Source: Alphaproteobacteria bacterium (GTDB taxonomy: Bacteria; Pseudomonadota; Alphaproteobacteria; Sphingomonadales; Sphingomonadaceae). Taken from it: DNA of 64,000 nucleotides. Of the stretch, positions 7,191 to 15,243 are shown one piece after another. Location: assembly GCA_005883305.1 (NCBI GenBank), contig VBAC01000001.1:1550001-1614000 (forward strand), in the 5' to 3' direction. Position 1 is the stretch's first letter. Every line of letters starts with the position of its first letter. The position numbers and the translations under genes are program-made. Below the pieces are notes generated by a model. The model was given only the letters and a program-made list of their open reading frames with translations. It was not told the DNA's origin and made no database searches.

Positions 7191-8705
7191 ATGGGCGGGA
7201 ATTCGGAACATGAAGCAAGGCCGCCGAAGGGCGGCGCGCCGTCGGCGATGCTGCTCGACGGTTATGACAGCATCGCGGGGGAATTGCGCAGCGCGGCGCT
7301 GACGCCTTCCGGCACCGACGAGGGCGGGAGCGCCGATTCCTCTCATATCGCGGTGTGCGAGGGTATGAGCGAGCTGACCCAGGCGCTGAACATCGATCAG
7401 TCGCTGGCGATCGAGTTCGGCGACATCGGCAAGGCCGACGAGAAGCTGGAATTCGTCCGCAAGCAGAAAGCGACCACCGAGAGCATCTCGATCGTCGTCC
7501 ATGCGCGCCACCGGGAGAAGCAGCTCACTGCCAAAAAGCCGAGGCTGGAGGCTCCGCTCGATCCCGCGAAGCTGGTCGAGTTCGTCCGGGCTCACGGCGA
7601 TTCCTATGTCGATTCGATCTCGATGGGCGGCGAATATCACGCTGTTTACACGTTCCAGACCCAGACCAGCGAGGAGCAGAAAAGCCTCAAGGGTGAGCTC
7701 GAGGCCAAGGTCACCAAGGGCGGTAATTCGGTCGACGGCAAGGTGGTGGCGGACCTCCACGAATTCGCGAGGAACAGCAGGATCGCCTGGACCTTCGATC
7801 AACGGCTGACCGGCGTCGGCGAGGAGATGCCCAAGCGCGAGGACATGGCCGATTTCGTGCGCCGCTTTCCGAAGATGAACTTCAACCGTCCCGTGGTGAT
7901 CGACCGATCGACCGCGCATTACGAAAATCTCCCCGACTTCCCCGGCGCCGCCTTCAAACCGGTGGCCGACAACCGCGACTATTTCCTGGCGAAAGAGGGC
8001 GGGCTGGCGCGGGCGCTCGTCCAGCTCGCGGCGCGGCGCAACAAGGCCGAGTGGGTCCGCAAGATCCACGAATGCTACGGCTTCAGGGATACGGCGCTCG
8101 CCGCGTTCGAGCAGGAGGTCGCCGCCGATCGCGCGGCGATCGGCAGGCAATTGGTCGACTATCGCGACAACCCCCTTCAGGCGCTCAAGCGCCCGGCGCT
8201 GACCTCGCTGACCAAGGGCCCGCCCCGCCTTCGATACGAGAAGGGGATCACGGATCAATGGGGGACGAGCACCGGCTCGTGGGTGTGCGACTATCCCCCG
8301 GTCGAGCAGGCCTTGCAGGCGCGGCTGCGGCTCGAATGGCTCCAGCTTCGCGGGTCCGACCATGCCGACAAGATCACCATGTTCTATCGCGACGGCCACG
8401 GCGACGGCGAGGAGCGGCATATCGGCGGCGACGGCGGAGGCGGCATCCCGCAGAACAAGCTGGCCCTCGATTCCGACGAGTTCGTGAAGACGGTCGCGGT
8501 TCGCCGCGGCGAGATCATCGACCGGCTGGAGATCGTCACCACGCGCGGCGTCAGGACCTGGGCCGGCGGAGATGGCGGGAAGCCCGACGGCTTCGAGGCG
8601 ACGGACGGCCGGGTCATCCTCGGCTTCCAGGGGACCGGCGGCGTCGACATCAACACGCTCCAGGTCGTCTGGGCGAAGCTGCTGCCCTGCAGCTACGCGA
8701 CATAG
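7191..8705 (+). CDS. MACPF-like protein with C-terminal jacalin-like lectin domain (paralogue 1)
   Basis: A 504-residue protein. Residues about 20-250 resemble a membrane-attack-complex/perforin domain: an N-terminal DGYDSI motif, then GDSYVDSISMGGEYHAVYTF near residue 140, which matches the MACPF signature (Y/F-G-(T/D)-x-(F/Y)-...-G-G). Flanking amphipathic stretches could be the membrane-inserting hairpins. A helical linker (300-360) leads to residues about 380-500, which read as a beta-prism jacalin-like lectin: ITMFYRDG, GEIIDRLEIVTTRGVRTW, GGDGG and VILGFQGTGGVDINTL. Photorhabdus MACPF proteins have the same two-part layout. No signal peptide is seen. ATG 7191 follows GGGGAGGGGG and is preferred over the ATG at 7170. 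Domain calls are by eye; toxin function is inference. Confidence 0.6.
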   Translation: MGGNSEHEARPPKGGAPSAMLLDGYDSIAGELRSAALTPSGTDEGGSADSSHIAVCEGMSELTQALNIDQSLAIEFGDIGKADEKLEFVRKQKATTESISIVVHARHREKQLTAKKPRLEAPLDPAKLVEFVRAHGDSYVDSISMGGEYHAVYTFQTQTSEEQKSLKGELEAKVTKGGNSVDGKVVADLHEFARNSRIAWTFDQRLTGVGEEMPKREDMADFVRRFPKMNFNRPVVIDRSTAHYENLPDFPGAAFKPVADNRDYFLAKEGGLARALVQLAARRNKAEWVRKIHECYGFRDTALAAFEQEVAADRAAIGRQLVDYRDNPLQALKRPALTSLTKGPPRLRYEKGITDQWGTSTGSWVCDYPPVEQALQARLRLEWLQLRGSDHADKITMFYRDGHGDGEERHIGGDGGGGIPQNKLALDSDEFVKTVAVRRGEIIDRLEIVTTRGVRTWAGGDGGKPDGFEATDGRVILGFQGTGGVDINTLQVVWAKLLPCSYAT

Positions 8706-8837
8706 GCTCGCACGCCCCATCCGACGTTCGGTCCATAGTCGATTCATTCCGCCGGCGGCGCGCGCTCCGCTCCTTTGCCGGTCCAGGCGGCCATGTTATC
8801 CCGACTCGCCCTTTTCGGGCCGGGGGGAGAGATCGCG

Positions 8838-10349
8838 ATGACGCAGACGAGCGCGGGCGCCGGCGACACGCCGAACAGGCTTTTCAGCGGCTATGACAGC
8901 GTCGGGAGCGGCATGCTGTCGTCGAGCGCGGTCCTCGGCGACCACGAGCATGGCGGCGGCCGCAACGCTCTCAACATCCAGGTCTGCGAGAGCGTCGGCG
9001 AGCTGGCGGAGGCGCTTGAGATCGATGGTTCGCTCTCGGTCAGCTACCTCAAGGCGGTGAACGTCACCGCCAAGATGAAGTTCATGAAAAGCCTCAACGT
9101 GACGGAGAAGAGCGTCACCATCGTCGTCTATGCCGCCCAGGAAACGGGCACCTGGCGGGTCACCGACGCCAGCCTCAAGGCGGGAATCGAGCCGCCGACC
9201 GACGACAAGGCGGCGGCCCGCTTCGTCCGTTCCTACGGAGATTCCTTCATCAAGGAAGCGACCCAGGGCGGGGAATATTATGCGGTCTACACCTTCCGAA
9301 CGGCGACCCAGAAAGAGCAGAGCAGCCTGACCAGCGCGCTCAAGGCGGAAGGCATCTACAGCGGCATGACCGCCAAGGCGGACGTGCAGGCGAAGATCTC
9401 GAGCTTCGTGTCCAAAACGTCGGTGGACTGGACGCTCAAGCAGGAAATGACCGGAATCACCGGCGTCGCCCTGCCGGGTGAGGACAAGCTGATCGAATTC
9501 GCGCTCGCTTTCTCGTCGAAGACGATGAACGCGCCGGTGACGACCGGCTTCGCGATCCAATATTACGAGAACATCCCCGGCTTCGGCGACGGTTTCGGCA
9601 AGGTGACCGCCAACCGCCGCCACTTCCTCGGCGCGAGGGGCGTGCTCGCCAGCCTCGCTCGACTCAAGGGCGTGGAGCACCAGATCAGGCGGCTGAACGA
9701 CATCTACGCCTGCTACAGGTTCGAGGATCCCGAGCTCGACGCGCTTCGCGCGAAGGTGGAGGCCGATCTGGAGACGGTCGAGGACCAGGTCGACGCCTGG
9801 CGCGACAATCCGACCGGCAATTTCGCCAAGCCGGTGCTTCCTTCGCTGGCGTCCGGCGAGCCGGTGCTGGACTTCGCCGCCGGCCAGCCCGCCTCGTTCG
9901 GCAACGAGGGCGGCGGGACCTTCGACTTCATGTCGGTCGGGGACGCGTTCCGCAACCGGGTGCGGATCGCCTCGATCCGGCTTGCCGACGGCACATGGAA
10001 CGATCACCACGTCATCCGCCGAATCGAGGTGGAATATGCCTCCGAAAAGGGGCGCTGGACGCGGATCCACGGCCAGGACGGAAACAGCCGCGAGAAATTC
10101 TTTCTCGAGGACGGCCAGTTCCCGTCGCTGCTGCGAATCCATCACGGAACCTATGTCGACGCGATCGAGATCCAGCTCGACGACGGGCGTTCGACCTCGG
10201 CGGGCGGCGGCGGCGGCGTCCCCACGGACTGGAGGCCGGGCCCCGGCGCGGTGGTGCTGGGCTTCGCCGGCCGGGCCGCAGCGGCGGTCGACCAGATCAA
10301 GATCATCCACGGCGCTCTGAAGAAGGCCCGCTACGTCAAGAGCGGCTGA
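8838..10349 (+). CDS. MACPF-like protein with C-terminal jacalin-like lectin domain (paralogue 2)
   Basis: A 503-residue paralogue of the preceding gene, colinear over its whole length: SGYDSVGSG near the N-terminus, YGDSFIKEATQGGEYYAVYT as the MACPF-type signature near residue 140, YYENIPGFG near 250, a shared RDNP motif (residue about 320), then the jacalin-like end (VDAIEIQLDDG, AGGGGGVP, VVLGFAGRAAAAVDQIKI). ATG 8838 follows GGGGGGAGA at good spacing, so the upstream ATG at 8775 is not used. The two proteins have diverged strongly, so the pair is old or under diversifying pressure. Two-component pore formation, with each paralogue contributing a subunit, is an attractive but untested idea. 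No signal peptide is visible. Confidence 0.6.
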   Translation: MTQTSAGAGDTPNRLFSGYDSVGSGMLSSSAVLGDHEHGGGRNALNIQVCESVGELAEALEIDGSLSVSYLKAVNVTAKMKFMKSLNVTEKSVTIVVYAAQETGTWRVTDASLKAGIEPPTDDKAAARFVRSYGDSFIKEATQGGEYYAVYTFRTATQKEQSSLTSALKAEGIYSGMTAKADVQAKISSFVSKTSVDWTLKQEMTGITGVALPGEDKLIEFALAFSSKTMNAPVTTGFAIQYYENIPGFGDGFGKVTANRRHFLGARGVLASLARLKGVEHQIRRLNDIYACYRFEDPELDALRAKVEADLETVEDQVDAWRDNPTGNFAKPVLPSLASGEPVLDFAAGQPASFGNEGGGTFDFMSVGDAFRNRVRIASIRLADGTWNDHHVIRRIEVEYASEKGRWTRIHGQDGNSREKFFLEDGQFPSLLRIHHGTYVDAIEIQLDDGRSTSAGGGGGVPTDWRPGPGAVVLGFAGRAAAAVDQIKIIHGALKKARYVKSG

Positions 10350-10402
10350 GCGCTCCGCCCGCCCTTCCCAGATCGCCGCGCAATCGCGATATGGCGGGGG
10401 CA

Positions 10403-12583
10403 ATGTCCCGCGCCCGTGTCATCGTCCTCAACGCCGCTTTGGGCCCGCTCGATTACCGGGTGCCGCACGGCATGGCGGTCGAGCCCGGCTCGATCGTCGT
10501 CGCGCCGCTCGGGCCGCGCCAACTGATCGGCGCGGTTTGGGAGCCGGAGCGGCTCGCCACCGAAGAGGTCGGCGACAACCGCCTGCGCCCACTGATCCAC
10601 GCTTACGACCTGCCCCCGCTTGCCGCACCCTTGCGCCGGCTGATCGAATGGACCGCGGATTATTATCTCGCGCCGATCGCCGCGGTGCTGCGCATGGCGC
10701 TCCCCTCTTCGGGCGCTCTCGACGGCGCCCGGTCGATCACCGAATATCGCGCGACCGGCCATGTACCCGAGCGCCTGACCCCGCAGCGCGCCCAGGCGCT
10801 GGAGCGGATCGGCGAACGCCAGGGGCTGGTCAGCGAGCTGGCGATCGTCGGCGGCGTCTCCGACGGCGTGATCCGCGGCCTGGTCAAGGCCGGAGCGATC
10901 GAGCCGGTCGAGGTGGCGATCGACGATCCCTTCCCCGATCCCGATCCGGATCACGATCCCCCCGCGCTCGAAACCGCCCAGGCGGAGGCCGCGGCCGAGC
11001 TGCGCGCGGCCGTCGCGGCCGGCGAATTCGCACCCTTCGTGCTCGACGGGGTCACCGGTTCGGGCAAGACCGAAGTCTATTTCGAGGCCATCGCCGAGGC
11101 TATCCGGAAGGCAAAGCAGGCGCTCGTCCTCCTCCCCGAAATCGCCCTGACCGAGCCCTTCCTCAAGCGCTTCGCCGCCCGCTTCGGCTGCGATCCCGTG
11201 CCCTGGCATTCGGGCCTCAGGCAATCGCAGCGCCGCCGCGCCTGGCGGGCGATCGCCACCGGCGAGGCGAAGGTCGTCGTCGGCGCCCGCTCCTCGCTCT
11301 TCCTCCCCTATCCCAGGCTCGGCCTGATCGTCGTCGACGAGGCGCACGAGACGAGCTTCAAGCAGGAAGAAGGCGTCCCCTACCACGCCCGCGACGTCGC
11401 CGTGATGCGCGCCAAGCTGGAGGAGGTGCCCGTCATCCTCGCCTCGGCCACGCCGGCGATCGAGAGCCGGCACATGGCCGAGATCGGCACCTACCGCTCG
11501 CTCGCTTTGCCCGACCGCTTCGGCGGCGCGCGAATGCCCGACATGGCGGCGATCGACATGCTCGCCGATCCGCCGCCGCGCGGCCGCTGGCTCGCGCCCG
11601 AGCTGGTCGATGCGCTGGAGGACAATCTCGCGGCCGGCGAGCAATCTTTGCTCTTCCTCAACCGCCGCGGCTACGCCCCGCTCACTTTGTGCCGCCATTG
11701 CGGCTACCGCTTCCAGTGCCCGAATTGCACCGCCTGGATGGTCGAGCACCGCTTCACCCGCCGCCTCGCCTGCCACCATTGCGGCCACGTCATGCCCGCG
11801 CCCCAGGCCTGCCCGGAGTGCAAGGAGGAGGACAGCCTGGTCGCCTGCGGCCCCGGGGTCGAGCGGATCGCCGACGAGGTCAAGGCGCTCTTCCCCGACG
11901 CTCGGACGATCGTCGTCACCTCGGACACCATCTGGTCGCCCGCGAAAGCGGCCGAGTTCGTCGCGCGGATGGAGGCGCCCCACGATCAGCCCAGCGCGAT
12001 CGACATCGTCATCGGCACCCAGCTCGTGACCAAGGGCTATCACTTCCCCAATCTCACTCTGGTCGGCGTGGTCGACGCCGACCTCGGCCTGTCTGGCGGG
12101 GACCTGCGCGCCGCCGAGCGAAGCTTCCAGCAGATCCGGCAGGTCTCGGGCCGCGCCGGGCGCGGCGAGCGCCACGGCCGGGTCCTCGTCCAGACCCACG
12201 ATCCTTCGGCGCGGGTGATCCAGGCTTTGGTGAGCGGCGACTCGGAGGGCTTCTACGCCGCCGAGACCGACGCTCGCCGCGAGGCGGCAATGCCCCCCTT
12301 CGGCCGCCTCGCCGCGATCATCGTCAGCTCCGAAGACCAGGCCGAGGCCGCCGAGGCCGCGCGGATGATCGGCCGCGCCGCGCCGCGCATCGACAACATG
12401 GCCGTCTTCGGCCCCGCCCCCGCCCCGCTGGCGATGCTCCGCGGCCGCCACCGCCACCGCCTCCTGGTCCACGCCGCCCGCGCCGTTCCGGTGCAGGACG
12501 TCATCCGCGAATGGCTCGGCGCGCTGGCCTGGCCGCGCGGCGTGCGGGTGGCGGTGGATGTGGATCCCTACAGCTTTCTCTGA
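10403..12583 (+). CDS. priA: Primosomal protein N' (replication restart helicase PriA)
   Basis: A 726-residue DExH helicase that rebuilds replication forks after arrest. The N-terminal DNA-binding domain opens RARVIVLNAALGPLDYRVP. Walker A is GVTGSGKT (residues 216-223) and the DEAH box is VVDEAHETSFKQ (312-315). Eight zinc-binding cysteines lie at C430, C433, C439, C442, C457, C460, C470 and C473, the complete PriA set. Helicase motif VI follows (QVSGRAGRGERHGRV). Length fits the family. The start could be ATG 10391 or 10403; GGGGG immediately precedes 10403, and the family usually begins close to the VIVLN strand. Its upstream neighbour on the same strand is the lectin-toxin pair, an unusual setting for priA. 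Confidence 0.96.
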   Translation: MSRARVIVLNAALGPLDYRVPHGMAVEPGSIVVAPLGPRQLIGAVWEPERLATEEVGDNRLRPLIHAYDLPPLAAPLRRLIEWTADYYLAPIAAVLRMALPSSGALDGARSITEYRATGHVPERLTPQRAQALERIGERQGLVSELAIVGGVSDGVIRGLVKAGAIEPVEVAIDDPFPDPDPDHDPPALETAQAEAAAELRAAVAAGEFAPFVLDGVTGSGKTEVYFEAIAEAIRKAKQALVLLPEIALTEPFLKRFAARFGCDPVPWHSGLRQSQRRRAWRAIATGEAKVVVGARSSLFLPYPRLGLIVVDEAHETSFKQEEGVPYHARDVAVMRAKLEEVPVILASATPAIESRHMAEIGTYRSLALPDRFGGARMPDMAAIDMLADPPPRGRWLAPELVDALEDNLAAGEQSLLFLNRRGYAPLTLCRHCGYRFQCPNCTAWMVEHRFTRRLACHHCGHVMPAPQACPECKEEDSLVACGPGVERIADEVKALFPDARTIVVTSDTIWSPAKAAEFVARMEAPHDQPSAIDIVIGTQLVTKGYHFPNLTLVGVVDADLGLSGGDLRAAERSFQQIRQVSGRAGRGERHGRVLVQTHDPSARVIQALVSGDSEGFYAAETDARREAAMPPFGRLAAIIVSSEDQAEAAEAARMIGRAAPRIDNMAVFGPAPAPLAMLRGRHRHRLLVHAARAVPVQDVIREWLGALAWPRGVRVAVDVDPYSFL

Positions 12584-12602
12584 GGCCGGCCCTATTCGCC
12601 TT

Positions 12603-13100
12603 TTAGCGGGAGGGAGGCGTGTCCTCTTCGGGCTGTTCGAGCCGGATCGTTCCATCCGCCGCGATCTTGATCACATGGAGATAGGGCTCGGGTCGCGGCG
12701 CCGCAGCGTCGCCGCGTTCGATATGGCGGACCCAATCCCGCTTGGGCATCGCGCGGAGCCACACGTCGATGCTGCGGTCCGGATAGCACCACGCCGTCGC
12801 GCTTTCGATCCACGCCATGCGCTCCAGCATCGCCCGTATCCGGCCGAGGTCGGCGGGCGAGACGCCACGCTCCGGCACCGAGAACTGAAGCAAGGTCACG
12901 CGCAGTGCATCGCTCAGCGAAGGCGAACTGTCGGGATCGAACCGCTCCTGCCGCCAGCGGATCTCCGCGCGGCCGAAGCCGCAGTCGAAGCGATAGGCGC
13001 CCTCGATCTGGGGGGCGATGAAATGGCCGTCGAGAGTCAAGGACGGCGGCAGCTCCGGGAACGATTGCCAGGCGACCAGTGCCGCGAGAAAGCTCAACAT
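12603..13100 (-). CDS. Small exported hypothetical protein (third gene of the JAMM operon)
   Basis: A 165-residue protein. The first 15 residues are hydrophobic (MLSFLAALVAWQSF) and may be a short signal peptide or membrane anchor. The rest is soluble and mixed in character, with single cysteines near residues 40 and 105. I do not recognise the family. Its start lies four bases after the stop of the gene at 13105-13557, so it is the last member of a three-gene operon with the JAMM-domain protein. It could serve as an accessory or immunity-like protein, but only the linkage suggests this. Confidence 0.5.
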   Translation of the reverse strand: MLSFLAALVAWQSFPELPPSLTLDGHFIAPQIEGAYRFDCGFGRAEIRWRQERFDPDSSPSLSDALRVTLLQFSVPERGVSPADLGRIRAMLERMAWIESATAWCYPDRSIDVWLRAMPKRDWVRHIERGDAAAPRPEPYLHVIKIAADGTIRLEQPEEDTPPSR

Positions 13101-13104
13101 GGCT

Positions 13105-13557
13105 TCATCGTAGCTCGCTCCGCGTCTCGGCGGGACTCAAGGTTCTGAGAGCACCAATAACGAGGCTCCCGGTCGCGATGTCGAGCGTGGCCTGCTGCAC
13201 ATCCAGGACTATATCTCCGCCGCTATCGGCCCGTGCAACGATTGCGCGCACCTGAAGACGCCGGCCGTCACATGCCAAGCCCACGGATTGAAGGCTTTCC
13301 TGAACCAGCTGGCCGTTAAGAAAACTGACCGGAATTTCTTGCGTCCGCCTTCCAAGCCGAAGCACCAGGCGTCCCGGAGCATCTCGATAGGCTTTGGTGA
13401 TCGTCAAAGAAACCGGGCGCTCATCACACGTCCCGCGTACGACTTCATCGCTGTGGCGAAGACCGCTCATCTCCCGAATGTCGATTCGTATTGGGGTTGA
13501 TTCCGAAGGCGGGGAAACCATCAACAATGCGATCACGACATTAATCATAAATCGCAC
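13105..13557 (-). CDS. Small exported hypothetical protein (second gene of the JAMM operon)
   Basis: A 150-residue protein with an N-terminal signal-like stretch (MRFMINVVIALLMVSPPSES), so probably periplasmic. The mature part is rich in beta-type sequence (RLVLRLGRRTQEIPVSFLNG; GGDIVLDVQQATLDIATGS), with two cysteines near residues 44 and 96 that could pair. Family not recognised. Its start overlaps the 3' end of the JAMM-domain gene by 13 bases, which argues for coupled translation. Position directly after a peptidase-like gene is typical of a partner or protective protein, but this is inference. Confidence 0.55.
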   Translation of the reverse strand: MRFMINVVIALLMVSPPSESTPIRIDIREMSGLRHSDEVVRGTCDERPVSLTITKAYRDAPGRLVLRLGRRTQEIPVSFLNGQLVQESLQSVGLACDGRRLQVRAIVARADSGGDIVLDVQQATLDIATGSLVIGALRTLSPAETRSELR

Positions 13558-14543
13558 CCTGGCGAAGTGGAATTTCTCTTCGATTTGTCATAAACATATG
13601 TGGAATAATTGTCATAACTGCCGAGGTCTCTGTCTTTGGTCGTCACGTAAGACAGCATGTTTGCATCAGCGCGTCCCGTAGAGACCAACGTAGCAACGAA
13701 ATCACGATCATCGACCGAAAGATTTCGCTGGTCATCGCCGCTGTCTATTGGGTGAGTATGAATCCATCCGACGATCACCGCTCCAGCTGGAGGTTGGACC
13801 GTCGCGCCGATGAGGTCGTCCTGATGGCGGGCTGTAAAGGCCTCCGAGATAAATAATTGCCCATCAGACCCTCGATAGATGAACGCACCCCATTCCCATC
13901 CCGTAGAATCCTGGAGACCCGCGAGGACGGTTCCAGCGTGCTTCGCCAGATCATTGAGGTGCTCCTTGTCCACGCCTGCGGGAACCTCATCAACGCAGGG
14001 AGTATCCTTGGCGTCCTCCGTCTCTTGGCTTATCGTCACACTTTGGCCTCCCCCGCCTCCTCCTCCGGGTGTACCGCCAGGGTAGCTTCCGTCGCCATAC
14101 CCGCCACCGATGTCGCCGCCGCTGTCATCGTCCATGGTCTTCGGCCTTTCGCCCTTGACGACGATCGGATCGTCCTCCTTGCCGTCGCCGTCGATGTCGT
14201 CGAACGCCGCGCGCAGCGCGATATCCTTCGTGCCATGGCCTTCGGGGCTGTGAGAACCGGCGCCCGAATCGTCATGGATCAGCAAGCCGCGCCAGCTCGT
14301 CGCCGCGAGGATGTCCTCCCCCGTCCGCTCGGCGCCTTCGGCCCGGTAGCCGGCGCGCGAGTCGACGAAGAGATCGAACAGCATGTCGCCGCGCTCCGCT
14401 TCCGCCGCGCCAGCCCCGGCTGCTCCCAACCGCCCGATCGCCGCCTCCAGCGTGCCGGCCGCGAAGGGCGCTCCGCCGGAGCCGGCGGCGTCCGGCACGA
14501 AGGCGTTGCTTTCCATCAGCGGCGCGGCATCGAGAAGGATCAC
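13545..14543 (-). CDS. JAMM/JAB metalloprotease-like protein with glycine- and aspartate-rich linker
   Basis: A 332-residue protein. Residues 1-110 are Ala/Gly-rich and not assignable. Residues 115-131 hold a DDIDGDGKEDDPIVVKG segment with an EF-hand-like DxDGDG calcium motif. Residues 140-166 are a Gly/Asp linker. The C-terminal domain (190-332) is a JAB/MPN fold with a full JAMM set: E217 in WEWGAFIYRG, H262 and H264 in GWIHTHP, S276 and D279 in SVDD. This resembles the DUF4329-type JAB domains of polymorphic toxin proteins. The start is a GTG embedded in AGGTGATCC; an ATG at 14516 is an alternative. It heads a three-gene operon with two small exported proteins. The peptidase fold is well supported; the substrate is unknown. 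Confidence 0.68.
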   Translation of the reverse strand: MILLDAAPLMESNAFVPDAAGSGGAPFAAGTLEAAIGRLGAAGAGAAEAERGDMLFDLFVDSRAGYRAEGAERTGEDILAATSWRGLLIHDDSGAGSHSPEGHGTKDIALRAAFDDIDGDGKEDDPIVVKGERPKTMDDDSGGDIGGGYGDGSYPGGTPGGGGGGGQSVTISQETEDAKDTPCVDEVPAGVDKEHLNDLAKHAGTVLAGLQDSTGWEWGAFIYRGSDGQLFISEAFTARHQDDLIGATVQPPAGAVIVGWIHTHPIDSGDDQRNLSVDDRDFVATLVSTGRADANMLSYVTTKDRDLGSYDNYSTYVYDKSKRNSTSPGCDL

Positions 14544-14757
14544 CTTTTTCTCTCTGTTCGTCGAGCGTTCGCCGTCTATTCATAAGCGGCGAATCGATTA
14601 CTTGACTTAACTGAACAGATTTCGCCGGATCAAGACGATCGGAGTATATCCAGGTTATTTCTCTGATCGCTCCGGCGGGCCCGGGCACGACGGCAAACGG
14701 CATCGTCCTCCCCGCTGGGGGCTTTCCCGCTTATTCCATCCATGTTCTACTGGCGTC

Positions 14758-15234
14758 ATGCGCCGCAATCCTCCCTCCCGCGACCCCGAGTCGCCGCTTT
14801 CCATCCCCCGTTTCGATCCGGTCCCGCCGCGCCCGTGCGGCGATCCCTGGACGCCCGAGCGGCAGATCGCGTTCATCGCCGCCCTGGCCCAAAGCGGCTG
14901 CCCGCGCGCCGCCGCGGCGCGGGTCGGCATGTCGCTCGGCAGCGCCTACCGCCTGTACCGCCGCTCCGGCGCCGCCGGCTTCCGCCGCGCCTGGGACAAG
15001 GTGGTGGCCGGCCCCGCCCCGTCGCGCCGGGCGCAGGCCGCGCCCAGGAAGGCCGCCCGCCCGCTTCCGCTGCCGGGCCTGACGGACGAGGAATCGGCGC
15101 TGGTCGACTCCCGAATGCGCGGGGCCATCGCGCGCGGGGGAGAAGCCTCAACTTCCTCAACATATTCCCGCTTCGTCGAGGGCGGCAGCCCGTTCGGCCG
15201 GGTCCGCCAGCCGGCGGGCGATCGCGCCCCATAG
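14758..15234 (+). CDS. Helix-turn-helix protein, sphingomonad type (paralogue of 48879-49352)
   Basis: A 158-residue basic protein. Residues 30-85 form the conserved part: WTPERQIAFIAALAQSG, then AAAARVGMSLGSAYRLYRRSG and FRRAWD, which reads as a helix-turn-helix resembling terminase-small-subunit or transposase-type HTHs. The gene at 48879-49352 shares this block nearly residue for residue (WTPELQLGFILALSRG, AARSVGKNRQNAYALRKREG, FAAAWD). The C-terminal half is low in recognisable structure. It ends nine bases before the serine protease gene, so it may be their local regulator. DNA binding is inferred from the motif. Confidence 0.65.
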   Translation: MRRNPPSRDPESPLSIPRFDPVPPRPCGDPWTPERQIAFIAALAQSGCPRAAAARVGMSLGSAYRLYRRSGAAGFRRAWDKVVAGPAPSRRAQAAPRKAARPLPLPGLTDEESALVDSRMRGAIARGGEASTSSTYSRFVEGGSPFGRVRQPAGDRAP

Positions 15235-15243
15235 AAAGTGACG

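Noticed and set aside
6504-8747. One continuous 747-codon minus-strand frame covering the DUF1801 gene and the first MACPF-like gene
   Set aside because: Only the part from 6974 down resembles a protein family; the rest is the complement of the plus-strand MACPF-like gene, which has a good ribosome-binding site and a paralogue.
10331-12655. A long open frame of about 774 codons antisense to priA
   Set aside because: It mirrors priA codon for codon, is Arg/Gly/Asp-rich with no recognisable domain, and reflects GC-rich codon bias. All support is for priA.
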